A stretch of DNA of 64,000 bases from CAZIKB01 sp964539665 (GTDB lineage: Bacteria; Zhuqueibacterota; Zhuqueibacteria; Oceanimicrobiales; Oceanimicrobiaceae). Of this stretch, positions 42,267-50,665 are shown one piece after another (the stretch's first letter is position 1; each line of letters starts with the position of its first letter). Under the pieces are notes generated by a model. It did not search any database, was not told where the DNA came from, and was given only the letters and a program-made list of their open reading frames with translations. Location of the stretch: positions 1 through 64,000 of the forward strand of contig CAZIKB010000019.1 of assembly GCA_964539665.1 (NCBI GenBank), given 5' to 3'. A program made the translations under genes and the position numbers.

Positions 42267-45200
42267 CTACTTCTTTTCCGGATACGGCGGAATCGGCGGT
42301 ATTTCCTTTTCCCCGGTTTTCAACTCTTCCAGGATCACTTCTATCGCTTTGTTCAACTGTTCATCTTCGCCGGCGAACTCTTTGGCCGGGTCGTTATCCA
42401 CAAAAATATCCGGTTCCACACCAACACCTTCCATGATCCACTCTTTACCTGCAACATCAAAACGCGAGAACTCGGGTTTCTGCAGAGAACCGCCGTCCAG
42501 CAAAGGCAGTGACCCGCGAATGCCGACAACGCCGCCCCACGTGCGCTTGCCGATGACCTTGCCGAGATTATGTTTCTTGAAACGATAGGTGAAAATATCG
42601 CCATCGGATGCCGAAAATTCGTCAGCCAGGCAAACCAGCGGGCCATAAATCATTCCACCGGGATTCGGGTTGGGTGGAGTATTTCGAGCAATGTTAAACA
42701 TGGTAATCTCGCGACGCAATCGCTCGATGATCATCGGAGAAACATTACCGCCGCCATTACCGCGGACATCTACAATCAAAGCTTTCTTTCGGATTTGCGG
42801 GTAAAAGTATTTGACGAACTCATTCAATCCGCCCCGGCCCATATCCGGAATATGCAGGTAGCCAACTTTCCCATCAGTGGCTTCGTTCACCTTTTTGATG
42901 TTGTCCTGCACCCAATTATAATAGTAAAGTCCGGCTTCATTTCCAATTGGCTTTACCGTTATTTCCCAGCTGCCCTGGTTCGACGCCCTGGAATTGATGG
43001 TCAATCTCACCTGCTTACCGACGGTATTTAGCAATGCCTCATAAATGTTAGTCATGGCATTTGTGGGCTGCCCATCCACCGCGAGAATGTAATCGCCTTC
43101 ATTAGCATCGACGCCAATTTCCGTCAGCGGCGAGCGCAAAGATTTATCCCAGTTTTGACCTCGCAAAATCTTTTTTATTCGATAGTATTTTGAACTGGCA
43201 TCTCTATAAAGTTCAGCGCCAAGCAGGCCGGTTCGAATTCTTTTCGGTCTGGGCCGGTCACCGCCGCCCACATAAGTATGACCGACATTCAGCTCACCGA
43301 TCATCTCACCTATGATGTAAGTTAAATCGTTGCGGTGATTAACATGGGCTACCAGAGGCTGGTACTTTTCTCGCACGGCCTGCCAATCCAAACCGTGCAT
43401 ATCAGGATCATAGAAAAACTCCCGCATCTGCCGCCAGCATTCGGTGTAGATTTGATTCCATTCATCCCGCCGGTTCAGCCGCATTTCCATGCCGGACAAA
43501 TTTAATTTATCTTTAATCTTGATTTCGGCTTCAGGCAAATCGATGATCGCATAAGAGTTATTTTGGGCAACCAGCATCTTTTTCGCATCTGCTGAAATCT
43601 CGTAACCATTGATCTGGCCTAAATCTGTTTCTTTTTCCTTTTTAAAATCGTACATAAGCAGCCTGGATTTTTCATCTGCACTGCCATTCCTGTTGTAATA
43701 GAGATTTTCCCCAACCGACACCAAATTTCGGTAATTCGAAGATTTAATGGGCAAACCAATAATGCGGTTTTTTAAACCATCCGCATCAACTTTTACGACT
43801 ACTTTTTTCTCAGCATCCTTTTTTTCTTCGTCTTTCTTTTCGTCTTTATTCTTTGATTTCGGTTCATCCTTTTTTACTTCAACTTCATCGCTTTTGGGTT
43901 TAAAGGGAGACTCGACATCTTTAGTCAGCGTCACAAAGTAAATCCGACCCATATCCTGATAGGCATGGTTAAATTCTGTCCTACTGTAAATCGGATTAAA
44001 ATCGCGGCTGGACGAGAAAAACAGGTATTTGCCATCGGGGCTGAAAGCTGGCCCGTTTGAAGAATACCATCCTTCGGTTACCTCGATCGAATTTTTCGAT
44101 TCCAATGAATACAGGTAAATTTTAGTCATCACCTCTTCTTCCGGCCGGGCATAGGCAATCCATTTGCTATCGGGTGACCAGGTGTATTGCCTGATTTCAA
44201 AAGCCTTTGCTGTAGCTACCTCAGTGATAACTTTCGATTGAATATCTACAAGACGCAATCGCTGTCTGCGGTCGCTCCATAAAAGCTTTTTGCTGTCAGG
44301 AGACCACAGGGGTTGATATTTATAGGTCTCGCCCCCGCTGGTAATTTGTACCTGCGAACCGCTGCCGTCCTGGTTTACAAGACAAATTTCGTCTTCGCCG
44401 GTTTTGTCTGAAATGAATGAAATCCATTTGCCGTCCGGCGACCATTTTGAATTGCGGTCGTGAATGCCCGAGGTTGCGGTTAAATTACGGGTTGGACCAT
44501 GTTTGGCAGGTACTGTGAACACGTCACCATGCGCGCCGAAAAGAGCTCGTTTGCCGTCCGGGGAAATTTCAAAATTGGTGACATTTTTACTTACGTCTTT
44601 AATTTCTCCGCGTCCATAAATCAAATCATCAGCAATGGTAATTGAGACTTGTTGCGCTTGCTCAGAGGCCAGGTCGAATTTGTAAATGTAGCCGCCATTT
44701 TCATACACAATGGCAGTTTTACCGATGGATGGAAATTTAATATCGAAGTCAGTGTAATTAGTGAGCTTTCTGGTCTCTTTCGAATTAAGATCGTAGACAT
44801 AGAGATTCATACGTTTATTGTCATCGCGATCAGAAAGAAAGTAGATTTTGTCACCGCTCCACATGGGAATGATATCCTGTTCGGAGTTTTTGGTGACATT
44901 TTCTACCTGCTTCGATTCGAAGTCATAAATCCAGATATCATCGGCCATACCGCCGCGATAGCGTTTCCAGGTGCGAAACTCACGGAAAATACGATTGTAG
45001 GCCATCTTTTTACCATCCGGTGAAAAGCTGCAAAAACCGCCGCGTGGAACAGGAATCTGTTCAGGTAAATCACCTACTGTGGAAACCGTGTACAGCGAAC
45101 CATTAAAGCTGTTATACGAACGCATGCGGGATCGAAAAATGATGCGCTGATTGTCCGGCGTCCACGCCATGACCAGATTGTTGGGCCCCATGCGGTCTGC

Positions 45201-45542
45201 TACATCATCGCGACCGAGTGTCGCTGTGTAAGTCAGCCGTTTGGGAACGCCGCCTGCCGCCGGAATGGTAAAGACCTCGGTGTTGCCGTCATACTGGCCG
45301 GTGAAAGCGATGGATTTTCCATCCGGTGAAAAACGCGCGAACACCTCAAAGCCATCGTGATTGGTCAGCTTACGGGCAATGCCACCACTACCAGGGACAG
45401 TGTACAGGTCACCAGCATAAGTAAAGACAACCTGGTTATCATGAATAGCAGGGAACCGCAGCAACCGGGCTTCTTCCTGTGCATGAAGAGACAGGGCTAA
45501 AAGCGTCACAATTAGAATTAAGCAGGAAATTTGTTTTTTCAT
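42267..45542 (-). CDS. Tricorn protease homologue (S41 family), secreted
   Basis: The ATG at 45542 has a GGAGG ribosome-binding site and opens a clear signal peptide (KKQISCLILIVTLLALSLHA). The ~1091-residue protein has beta-propeller repeats of the WD40-like TolB type (FSPDGKSIAF, WSPDGKWISF, WSPDSKKLLW; ~40-560), a charged Lys/Glu-rich linker (~570-600), a C1 helical part with the catalytic His region (DPDMHGLDW), a PDZ domain (~780-870) and the C-terminal S41 protease domain with the nucleophile Ser in DEFSASDGD. Tricorn homologues with signal peptides are common in the FCB group and degrade peptides outside the cytoplasm. All key parts seem intact. Confidence 0.94.
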   Translation of the reverse strand: MKKQISCLILIVTLLALSLHAQEEARLLRFPAIHDNQVVFTYAGDLYTVPGSGGIARKLTNHDGFEVFARFSPDGKSIAFTGQYDGNTEVFTIPAAGGVPKRLTYTATLGRDDVADRMGPNNLVMAWTPDNQRIIFRSRMRSYNSFNGSLYTVSTVGDLPEQIPVPRGGFCSFSPDGKKMAYNRIFREFRTWKRYRGGMADDIWIYDFESKQVENVTKNSEQDIIPMWSGDKIYFLSDRDDNKRMNLYVYDLNSKETRKLTNYTDFDIKFPSIGKTAIVYENGGYIYKFDLASEQAQQVSITIADDLIYGRGEIKDVSKNVTNFEISPDGKRALFGAHGDVFTVPAKHGPTRNLTATSGIHDRNSKWSPDGKWISFISDKTGEDEICLVNQDGSGSQVQITSGGETYKYQPLWSPDSKKLLWSDRRQRLRLVDIQSKVITEVATAKAFEIRQYTWSPDSKWIAYARPEEEVMTKIYLYSLESKNSIEVTEGWYSSNGPAFSPDGKYLFFSSSRDFNPIYSRTEFNHAYQDMGRIYFVTLTKDVESPFKPKSDEVEVKKDEPKSKNKDEKKDEEKKDAEKKVVVKVDADGLKNRIIGLPIKSSNYRNLVSVGENLYYNRNGSADEKSRLLMYDFKKEKETDLGQINGYEISADAKKMLVAQNNSYAIIDLPEAEIKIKDKLNLSGMEMRLNRRDEWNQIYTECWRQMREFFYDPDMHGLDWQAVREKYQPLVAHVNHRNDLTYIIGEMIGELNVGHTYVGGGDRPRPKRIRTGLLGAELYRDASSKYYRIKKILRGQNWDKSLRSPLTEIGVDANEGDYILAVDGQPTNAMTNIYEALLNTVGKQVRLTINSRASNQGSWEITVKPIGNEAGLYYYNWVQDNIKKVNEATDGKVGYLHIPDMGRGGLNEFVKYFYPQIRKKALIVDVRGNGGGNVSPMIIERLRREITMFNIARNTPPNPNPGGMIYGPLVCLADEFSASDGDIFTYRFKKHNLGKVIGKRTWGGVVGIRGSLPLLDGGSLQKPEFSRFDVAGKEWIMEGVGVEPDIFVDNDPAKEFAGEDEQLNKAIEVILEELKTGEKEIPPIPPYPEKK

Positions 45543-45879
45543 TCTCGCCTCCAAATTCAATAAGAAAAATAATAGTATTTATAATAGAATTTAATGTGTT
45601 AATCAATAAAATAAATGAAAAGTAGAACATAGTCAAGTTATTAATTCGCATTTATCTACCGTTTCATTGCTTTATTGTTGAATTGTTTATCAAGCAATAA
45701 TCAAACAATTTAGCAATTGGAGCAATTAATATTTTTCACATTTTTTTCATGAATGTTAAAATTTAATAACTAATTATTACAAACACCACAGCTTGATACA
45801 TCATACTACCAATACCTTTGCAATTTGCTCAGGACCAGATTTCAGGGAAAATGGAATGGCAGACTCTTCGAAACAGTAA
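45543..45879. other. AT-rich non-coding stretch
   Basis: No gene, clear promoter or strong hairpin was found. The region presumably carries the tricorn promoter in its lower half. Confidence 0.4.
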
Positions 45880-46251
45880 TTAAATATATGTCCGATTTAC
45901 TCTTTCTGGGAGTTGGATAAAATAAATATCAACCACCAACGAGTAGCCAGTGTCAAGTATCGCACGGACACGCTTAACCGCATCATGGGCAGAACGATAT
46001 GGAAGGAGGCCAAAGCTCGATTCTGGAAAGTCCGAGTCAAATAGAGGCTGCAATATCGCCTGCTGAATCACACGGTCGAGTACCGTCTGAATATCCAGAG
46101 GACGTTTACCGACACTGCACTCAGGATCGAAGATGTTTACACCGATCAATCTTTCACCTTCCTGAACGAAGCCGCTTATGGTGAATTCCCGGGCAAATAC
46201 CGACTGAAAAGCCATTAGGCTGGGAGTAATAATTAAAGTAGAGAATCGCAT
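45880..46251 (-). pseudogene. Group II intron reverse-transcriptase fragment joined to a TonB-receptor-like N-terminus
   Basis: The 123-residue frame is a chimera. Residues ~1-48 have a signal-like segment and a carboxypeptidase-regulatory-like strand pattern (FTISGFVQEGERLIGVNIFD), as at the N-termini of TonB receptors such as the one at 54425. From residue ~50 the sequence follows group II intron reverse transcriptases: RPLDIQTVLDRVIQQAILQ, SSFGLLPYRSAHDAVKRV and GYSLVVDI, where intact proteins have SSYGFRPGRSAHDAV and VVDIDLEKFFDRVNHD. The frame ends there, before the catalytic YADD region, so it is inactive. No intron domain V was recognised nearby. Confidence 0.82.
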
Positions 46252-46341
46252 TAGTTTGATTTAATGGCTCGTTTTAAAGACGTTTATATATAACACCCTT
46301 CAAGAGTCGATTCACCCTACAATAAAATAAAAAATCCTTGT

Positions 46342-46432
46342 ATCCTCTCAATAAATAATTGGAACTCAGCTTTACTAAACTTTGAAAGTATGGTAAAGCT
46401 CCAATTATCCTCAAATTTTGAGTGGGTACAAA
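46342..46432. repeat. Hairpin-containing repeat related to 16682-16737
   Basis: The segment TCCTCTCAATAAATAA followed by GGAACTC and TTTAC, and later TCAAATTTTGA, recurs in the same order at 16682-16737. Here an imperfect hairpin (46357-46377 with 46391-46406) lies between the shared blocks. It is just downstream of the rubrerythrin gene and could also end its transcript. Confidence 0.5.
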
Positions 46433-46437
46433 TCTTT

Positions 46438-46935
46438 TTATACTTGAATATACTTAGAAGCCTTTGCCCGGCAAATGGGGCAGTCGTCCGTTGGTTTACC
46501 TAACTCAATGTGGCCGCAATATGGACATAAATATATTTCATATTCAGCCAGATCCTCGCCCCGCTTAACAGCCTCTAAAGCTTGATTGTATATTCGAGCA
46601 TGGACTTCTTCCGCTTCCACAGCAAATTTAAACATTCGCTTTGCTTTGTGACCATCAGTCTCAGCCTGCTCGAGCATTGGCGGATACATTTCAGTATACT
46701 CATACGTTTCACCATCGATTGCTGTTTGAAGGTTTTCTGAAGTCGAGCCTATTCCATCCAGCGCTCCAAGATGCCCCTCTGCGTGAATTCTTTCTGCTTC
46801 TGCTGTAGTACGGAACAATCGAGCTATATTTGGTAATCCGTCCTTTTCAGCTTTTTTCGCAAATGCCCGATATTTCTGGTTAGCCTGACTTTCGCCTGCA
46901 AAAGCATCTTTCAGATTTTCATTAGTTGATGCCAT
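46438..46935 (-). CDS. rbr: Rubrerythrin
   Basis: This 165-residue protein has the di-iron four-helix domain with its ExxH-type ligands (AFAGESQANQKY, AEAERIHAEGHL, AIDGETYEYTEMY, AVEAEEVHARIY) and a C-terminal rubredoxin domain with CPYCGH and CPICRA. It reduces hydrogen peroxide in anaerobes and microaerophiles. It appears monocistronic with a ribosome-binding site (AAGGAG) upstream. It would protect oxygen-sensitive iron-sulfur enzymes such as the fumarase and the flavin complexes in this window. Confidence 0.96.
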   Translation of the reverse strand: MASTNENLKDAFAGESQANQKYRAFAKKAEKDGLPNIARLFRTTAEAERIHAEGHLGALDGIGSTSENLQTAIDGETYEYTEMYPPMLEQAETDGHKAKRMFKFAVEAEEVHARIYNQALEAVKRGEDLAEYEIYLCPYCGHIELGKPTDDCPICRAKASKYIQV

Positions 46936-47257
46936 AATTTACTCCTTATAATTATGATAATATGTTGGTTATATGGTTTAATTTACATTTGTTTATCTGT
47001 GTACATTTCTGTTTGCGATACACCCTGTCTCAACCAATTTTTGTGTGGGAAGATATGAATTCATTTGGTAATTATCAATGATTTTAAATATTTTGTTGTT
47101 TGGAAAATTTTAGGCTCTCATCAAAAAAGCAAACACTTTTATGTCTAATAAGAAATGAAGGATCAAATGGATCTGGCGCACTGGCCCACCTCTGTGTTTA
47201 ATTGTTGTTTCTCTTTGTCGTTGAATTTTAATTATTATATTCTAAATTAAAACAATT
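46936..47257. other. Divergent promoter region between rubrerythrin and the OPT transporter
   Basis: The region is AT-rich and should hold both promoters. No perfect consensus, operator or hairpin was identified by eye. Confidence 0.4.
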
Positions 47258-49024
47258 ATGCCAAATGTTAAAAACGAAAATTCAGGATTTACACTAAGAG
47301 CAGCTATTATAGCTGTCGGGCTTGCTTTATTTTTACTCACAAGCTCCTCTTATATTGCCATTAAGTTAGGCGCCCTGCCCTGGCCGATAATCTTTTCGGT
47401 GATAGTATCCGGCGGAGTGATTAAGCTCATCAGCGGTTCAAAAAAATCAAGCATTCATGAAATAAACGTGGCTCAGGCCGGGGCAAGTATTGGCGGTTTG
47501 GTGGCAGCGGGTATAGTATTCACTGTGCCTGGAATCGTCTACCTTAATCAAACCCGTGGGCTGGACATTGCCTGGCCCAATCCCTGGCTGTTAGGCGCGT
47601 TGACGGCTACCGCGGGATTGCTGGGCATTCTTTTATCCGTGCCCTTAAAATATACTTTTATTGATGAGGAAGAATTGCCGTATCCTGCGGGCACTGCCGG
47701 TGCCGAACTGCTGAAACTTGGCAAAACCGGCGGCCAGCAATTGTTTTTTATTCTAATGTTTGGAGCTGCTGCTGCTATATTCGCACTTGCACGGGATGTG
47801 TATTTTCCTGCCGGGCTTACTTTAACCGCCTTAACCTCATTGGGTATCTTCCTGACTATTCTACCTTTACCGTTAGCCATTGGCGGTGGCTATATTCTCG
47901 GATTCCGTGCTGGTTTGTCATGGTTCATTGGCGCTGCAATTGGCTGGGTGATTATCGTACCAGTATTTCTCCAAAAAGGATTCGAAGTAGAATCCGCGAA
48001 AGCCTTGGTGCAGAATTCAGGTATGGGCATGGTTCTGGGTTCCGGCATCGGGTTTTTCATCAGTTACATCATTCCGCGCATGAAGCAAATTTTTTTGCCC
48101 GTGCTAAAATCGAGGGAGGGATTCTCAAAACTGATTCCAGTACTGGTCATTCTGAGTGTAGCGGGACTATTGTTTGCAGGCGTACCTTTCCTCGCCGCCT
48201 TGATTACAGTAATTGGCGTCTGGATCATGGTTGCCGTGGCTGCCAGAATGACCGGCGAGACAAATATTGATCCACTGGAGCAGTTTGGCATTTTTGTTGG
48301 GTTGGTAATTGCATTCATTTATAAAGCAGCAGCGCTCGAATTAAGTATGTTTGCATCTTTCATGATTGTGACATTTGTGAGCGTGGCCTGTGCAGTTGCG
48401 GGTGATGCCGGCCATGATTACAAATCAGCTCACATTGTTGGAACGAAATTTTTCGACATTGTCAAAGTCGATATCATTGCGGTCATTTTTGCTGGATTTG
48501 CCGCTCCTTTTGTACTGGAAACAATACACAAAGCATTCGCGAATGAATTATTTACGACTGCTATGCCGGCACCGCAAGCACAATTAGTGGCTGGCAGCAT
48601 CTTTGGTTTTGCCTACCCTGGCGCTTTCATTACAGGATTTGCTCTGGCATTTTTGGGAGAAATGAGTAATCGTTTTCTCCCTGCCAGATTCAAGAATAAA
48701 GTTTTGTGGATGCCAATGGGCATTGGTTTATTTCTGGGTTTAGGCCTGGCCATTCCGCTTGCATTAGGCGCTTTAATTCGTGCTTATATCGATCGAAATC
48801 ACAGTCATTTATATCATTCAGGTTTGTTGATTGCGGCAGGCGTCATGGGAGGCGAAGGCATTGCTGGTTTCAGTGCGGGCGCTTTAACCACATTAGGGCT
48901 GGATTATAAATTTGGTGCGACTATTTTGGCGACCTTTTTTGTAGTCATTCTATTCATCGTAATAAAGAAATATTTGACCAGAATAATTAACCGCAAAGAC
49001 GCAAAGTTCGCAAAGGAAATATAA
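47258..49024 (+). CDS. OPT-family oligopeptide transporter
   Basis: This 588-residue polytopic membrane protein has the OPT family pattern, with about 14-16 hydrophobic helices and signature segments such as LPYPAGTAGAELLKLGKTGG and CAVAGDAGHDYKSAHIVGTKFFD. It should import small peptides or metal chelates through the inner membrane. The last ~12 residues (NRKDAKFAKEI) are not part of the transporter family: they are encoded by the left terminus of the inverted-repeat element that starts at 48982, so the natural C-terminus has been replaced. Function is probably kept because all helices lie before this point. Confidence 0.93.
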   Translation: MPNVKNENSGFTLRAAIIAVGLALFLLTSSSYIAIKLGALPWPIIFSVIVSGGVIKLISGSKKSSIHEINVAQAGASIGGLVAAGIVFTVPGIVYLNQTRGLDIAWPNPWLLGALTATAGLLGILLSVPLKYTFIDEEELPYPAGTAGAELLKLGKTGGQQLFFILMFGAAAAIFALARDVYFPAGLTLTALTSLGIFLTILPLPLAIGGGYILGFRAGLSWFIGAAIGWVIIVPVFLQKGFEVESAKALVQNSGMGMVLGSGIGFFISYIIPRMKQIFLPVLKSREGFSKLIPVLVILSVAGLLFAGVPFLAALITVIGVWIMVAVAARMTGETNIDPLEQFGIFVGLVIAFIYKAAALELSMFASFMIVTFVSVACAVAGDAGHDYKSAHIVGTKFFDIVKVDIIAVIFAGFAAPFVLETIHKAFANELFTTAMPAPQAQLVAGSIFGFAYPGAFITGFALAFLGEMSNRFLPARFKNKVLWMPMGIGLFLGLGLAIPLALGALIRAYIDRNHSHLYHSGLLIAAGVMGGEGIAGFSAGALTTLGLDYKFGATILATFFVVILFIVIKKYLTRIINRKDAKFAKEI

Positions 49025-49242
49025 AACTAAGGAAGAGAAATGATTAAACCAGAAGATGAATTATCAAATAAAATAATTGGATCTGCAATACACCATGCAC
49101 AAACTATAACTTACCTGAAATTATCAAATCTAAAACTTGGTTTATTGATCAATTTTAATGTACCAATTCTAAAGGATGGGATAAAAAGGTTGGTAAATAA
49201 TCTTTAAACTTCGTGTTCTTTGCGTCTTTGCGGTTAATTATT
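48982..49242. mobile_element. 261-bp element with perfect 25-bp terminal inverted repeats, carrying a GxxExxY remnant
   Basis: The left end AATAATTAACCGCAAAGACG(CAAAG) at 48982-49006 is exactly complementary to 49218-49242. Between them lies a short frame matching both ends of the GxxExxY family. The left end overlaps and extends the OPT transporter gene, showing that the element arrived there. No transposase is present, so it would have to be moved by functions elsewhere or be a relic. I see no obvious target-site duplication. Confidence 0.82.
49040..49207 (+). pseudogene. Internally deleted GxxExxY protein
   Basis: The 55-residue frame begins like GxxExxY proteins (EDELSNKIIGSAIHHA) and ends exactly like them (QTITYLKLSNLKLGLLINFN, then VPILKDGIKRLVNNL). 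The middle of the usual ~125-residue protein, with the G-x2-E-x2-Y motif and catalytic-looking residues, is missing, while the frame remains open. A ribosome-binding site (GGAAGAG) lies before the ATG. It lies wholly between perfect inverted repeats. Confidence 0.8.
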
Positions 49243-49322
49243 TTATTGCCTCGTAGCAAGTGCTATGAATAATCAAGTTTTTAAATATCTATTAATACGA
49301 GAGAAAAACACAGGAGATTCAC

Positions 49323-50600
49323 ATGTTTAAACTCATTCAGGGGTGGCTAATCAACCAGGGGGCAGATTCAACATTTGCAGATATTTTAACAACAAGTGTA
49401 CTGGTAGCGCTGGTAATAATTCTTGGTTTTCTGGCTGATTTTATTGCCAAAAGATATATTCTATCCGGCATCTCTCATCTCATTGTCCGGACTAAAACCA
49501 AGTGGGATGATACGCTCTTGCAGCGAAAGGTATTCAATAAGCTGGGTCATCTGGCGCCGGCGCTGGTCATTTATCTTCTAAGTCCCATTGCTTTGCAGGG
49601 AATGGATTCATGGATAATTACTGTAAAAAGCGCGGTGATGATTTATGTGATAGTCGTGGTCGTACTCGTCATAGATTCGCTGCTAAATGCCGTTCTGGAT
49701 ATCTACAGTGGCTTTGAAGTTTCAAAGCGGATTCATATCAGAAGTTTTGTTCAGGTAGTCAAGATTGCACTGTACTTTGTTAGTGGTATTTTCATCATAT
49801 CCATTGTCCTCGATAAGACGCCATTCTATTTCTTAAGCGGTCTGGGAGCTCTAACCGCTGTATTCATGTTGATTTTCAAAGACGCTATTTTAGGATTTGT
49901 AGCGGGCATTCAATTAACCGCCAATAAAATGGTCGCCCAGGGGGATTGGATCGCCATGCCGAAATACGGGGCCGATGGCGATGTGCTGGAAGTTACCCTG
50001 ACAACCGTTAAAGTGCAGAACTGGGATAAAACCATCACCACTATTCCAACCTACGCTTTGATAAGCGAATCGTTCAAAAACTGGCGGGGAATGCAGGACT
50101 CCGGAGGGCGCCGAATTAAACGCTCGATAAATTTTGATATAAATACCATCAGGTTTTGCACCGAAGACATGCTGAAACGCTTTTCTAAAATTCAATTTAT
50201 TAAAGATTATATTGAAAAGAAAGAAAAGGAATTAGCTGAGTTTAATGCTTCTGTTAAGGATAAGGACTCTAGTATGGTTAACAGAAGAAGACTCACCAAC
50301 ATCGGTACGTTTCGTGCTTATGTGAATGCTTATTTAAAAAATCACCCGATGATAAATCAGGACATGACGTTTCTCATTCGACAATTAGCGCCCACAGAAC
50401 ATGGTTTGCCGATTGAAATTTATGTTTTCAGCAAAGATATCCGCTGGGCTAACTATGAAGCCATTCAGGCTGATATATTTGATCACATTCTGGCGGCAGT
50501 ACCGGAGTTTGATCTCAGAGTATTTCAAAACCCAACAGGGAGTGATTTCAGGAGGATCACTGAAAGTAAATTGTCAGGCTCAGAAGCTAAAGCGCCTTGA
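49323..50600 (+). CDS. MscS-family mechanosensitive channel (YbdG-like)
   Basis: This 425-residue protein has about five N-terminal helices, the MscS pore and beta domain (GALTAVFMLIFKDAILGFVAG, then GDWIAMPKYGADGDVLEVTL, TTIPTYALISESFKNWRGM) and a soluble C-terminal domain with the insertion seen in YbdG (E. coli, 415 residues). Such channels release solutes on osmotic downshock. A ribosome-binding site (AGGAG) precedes the ATG. It stands between the OPT element and the molybdenum enzyme genes without clear linkage. Confidence 0.93.
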   Translation: MFKLIQGWLINQGADSTFADILTTSVLVALVIILGFLADFIAKRYILSGISHLIVRTKTKWDDTLLQRKVFNKLGHLAPALVIYLLSPIALQGMDSWIITVKSAVMIYVIVVVVLVIDSLLNAVLDIYSGFEVSKRIHIRSFVQVVKIALYFVSGIFIISIVLDKTPFYFLSGLGALTAVFMLIFKDAILGFVAGIQLTANKMVAQGDWIAMPKYGADGDVLEVTLTTVKVQNWDKTITTIPTYALISESFKNWRGMQDSGGRRIKRSINFDINTIRFCTEDMLKRFSKIQFIKDYIEKKEKELAEFNASVKDKDSSMVNRRRLTNIGTFRAYVNAYLKNHPMINQDMTFLIRQLAPTEHGLPIEIYVFSKDIRWANYEAIQADIFDHILAAVPEFDLRVFQNPTGSDFRRITESKLSGSEAKAP

Positions 50601-50665
50601 GGGAGCCCAAATCTAATAACATATGATTTAATTGTCTCATTGAAGAAGTGAAAAGTGATTTGAAT

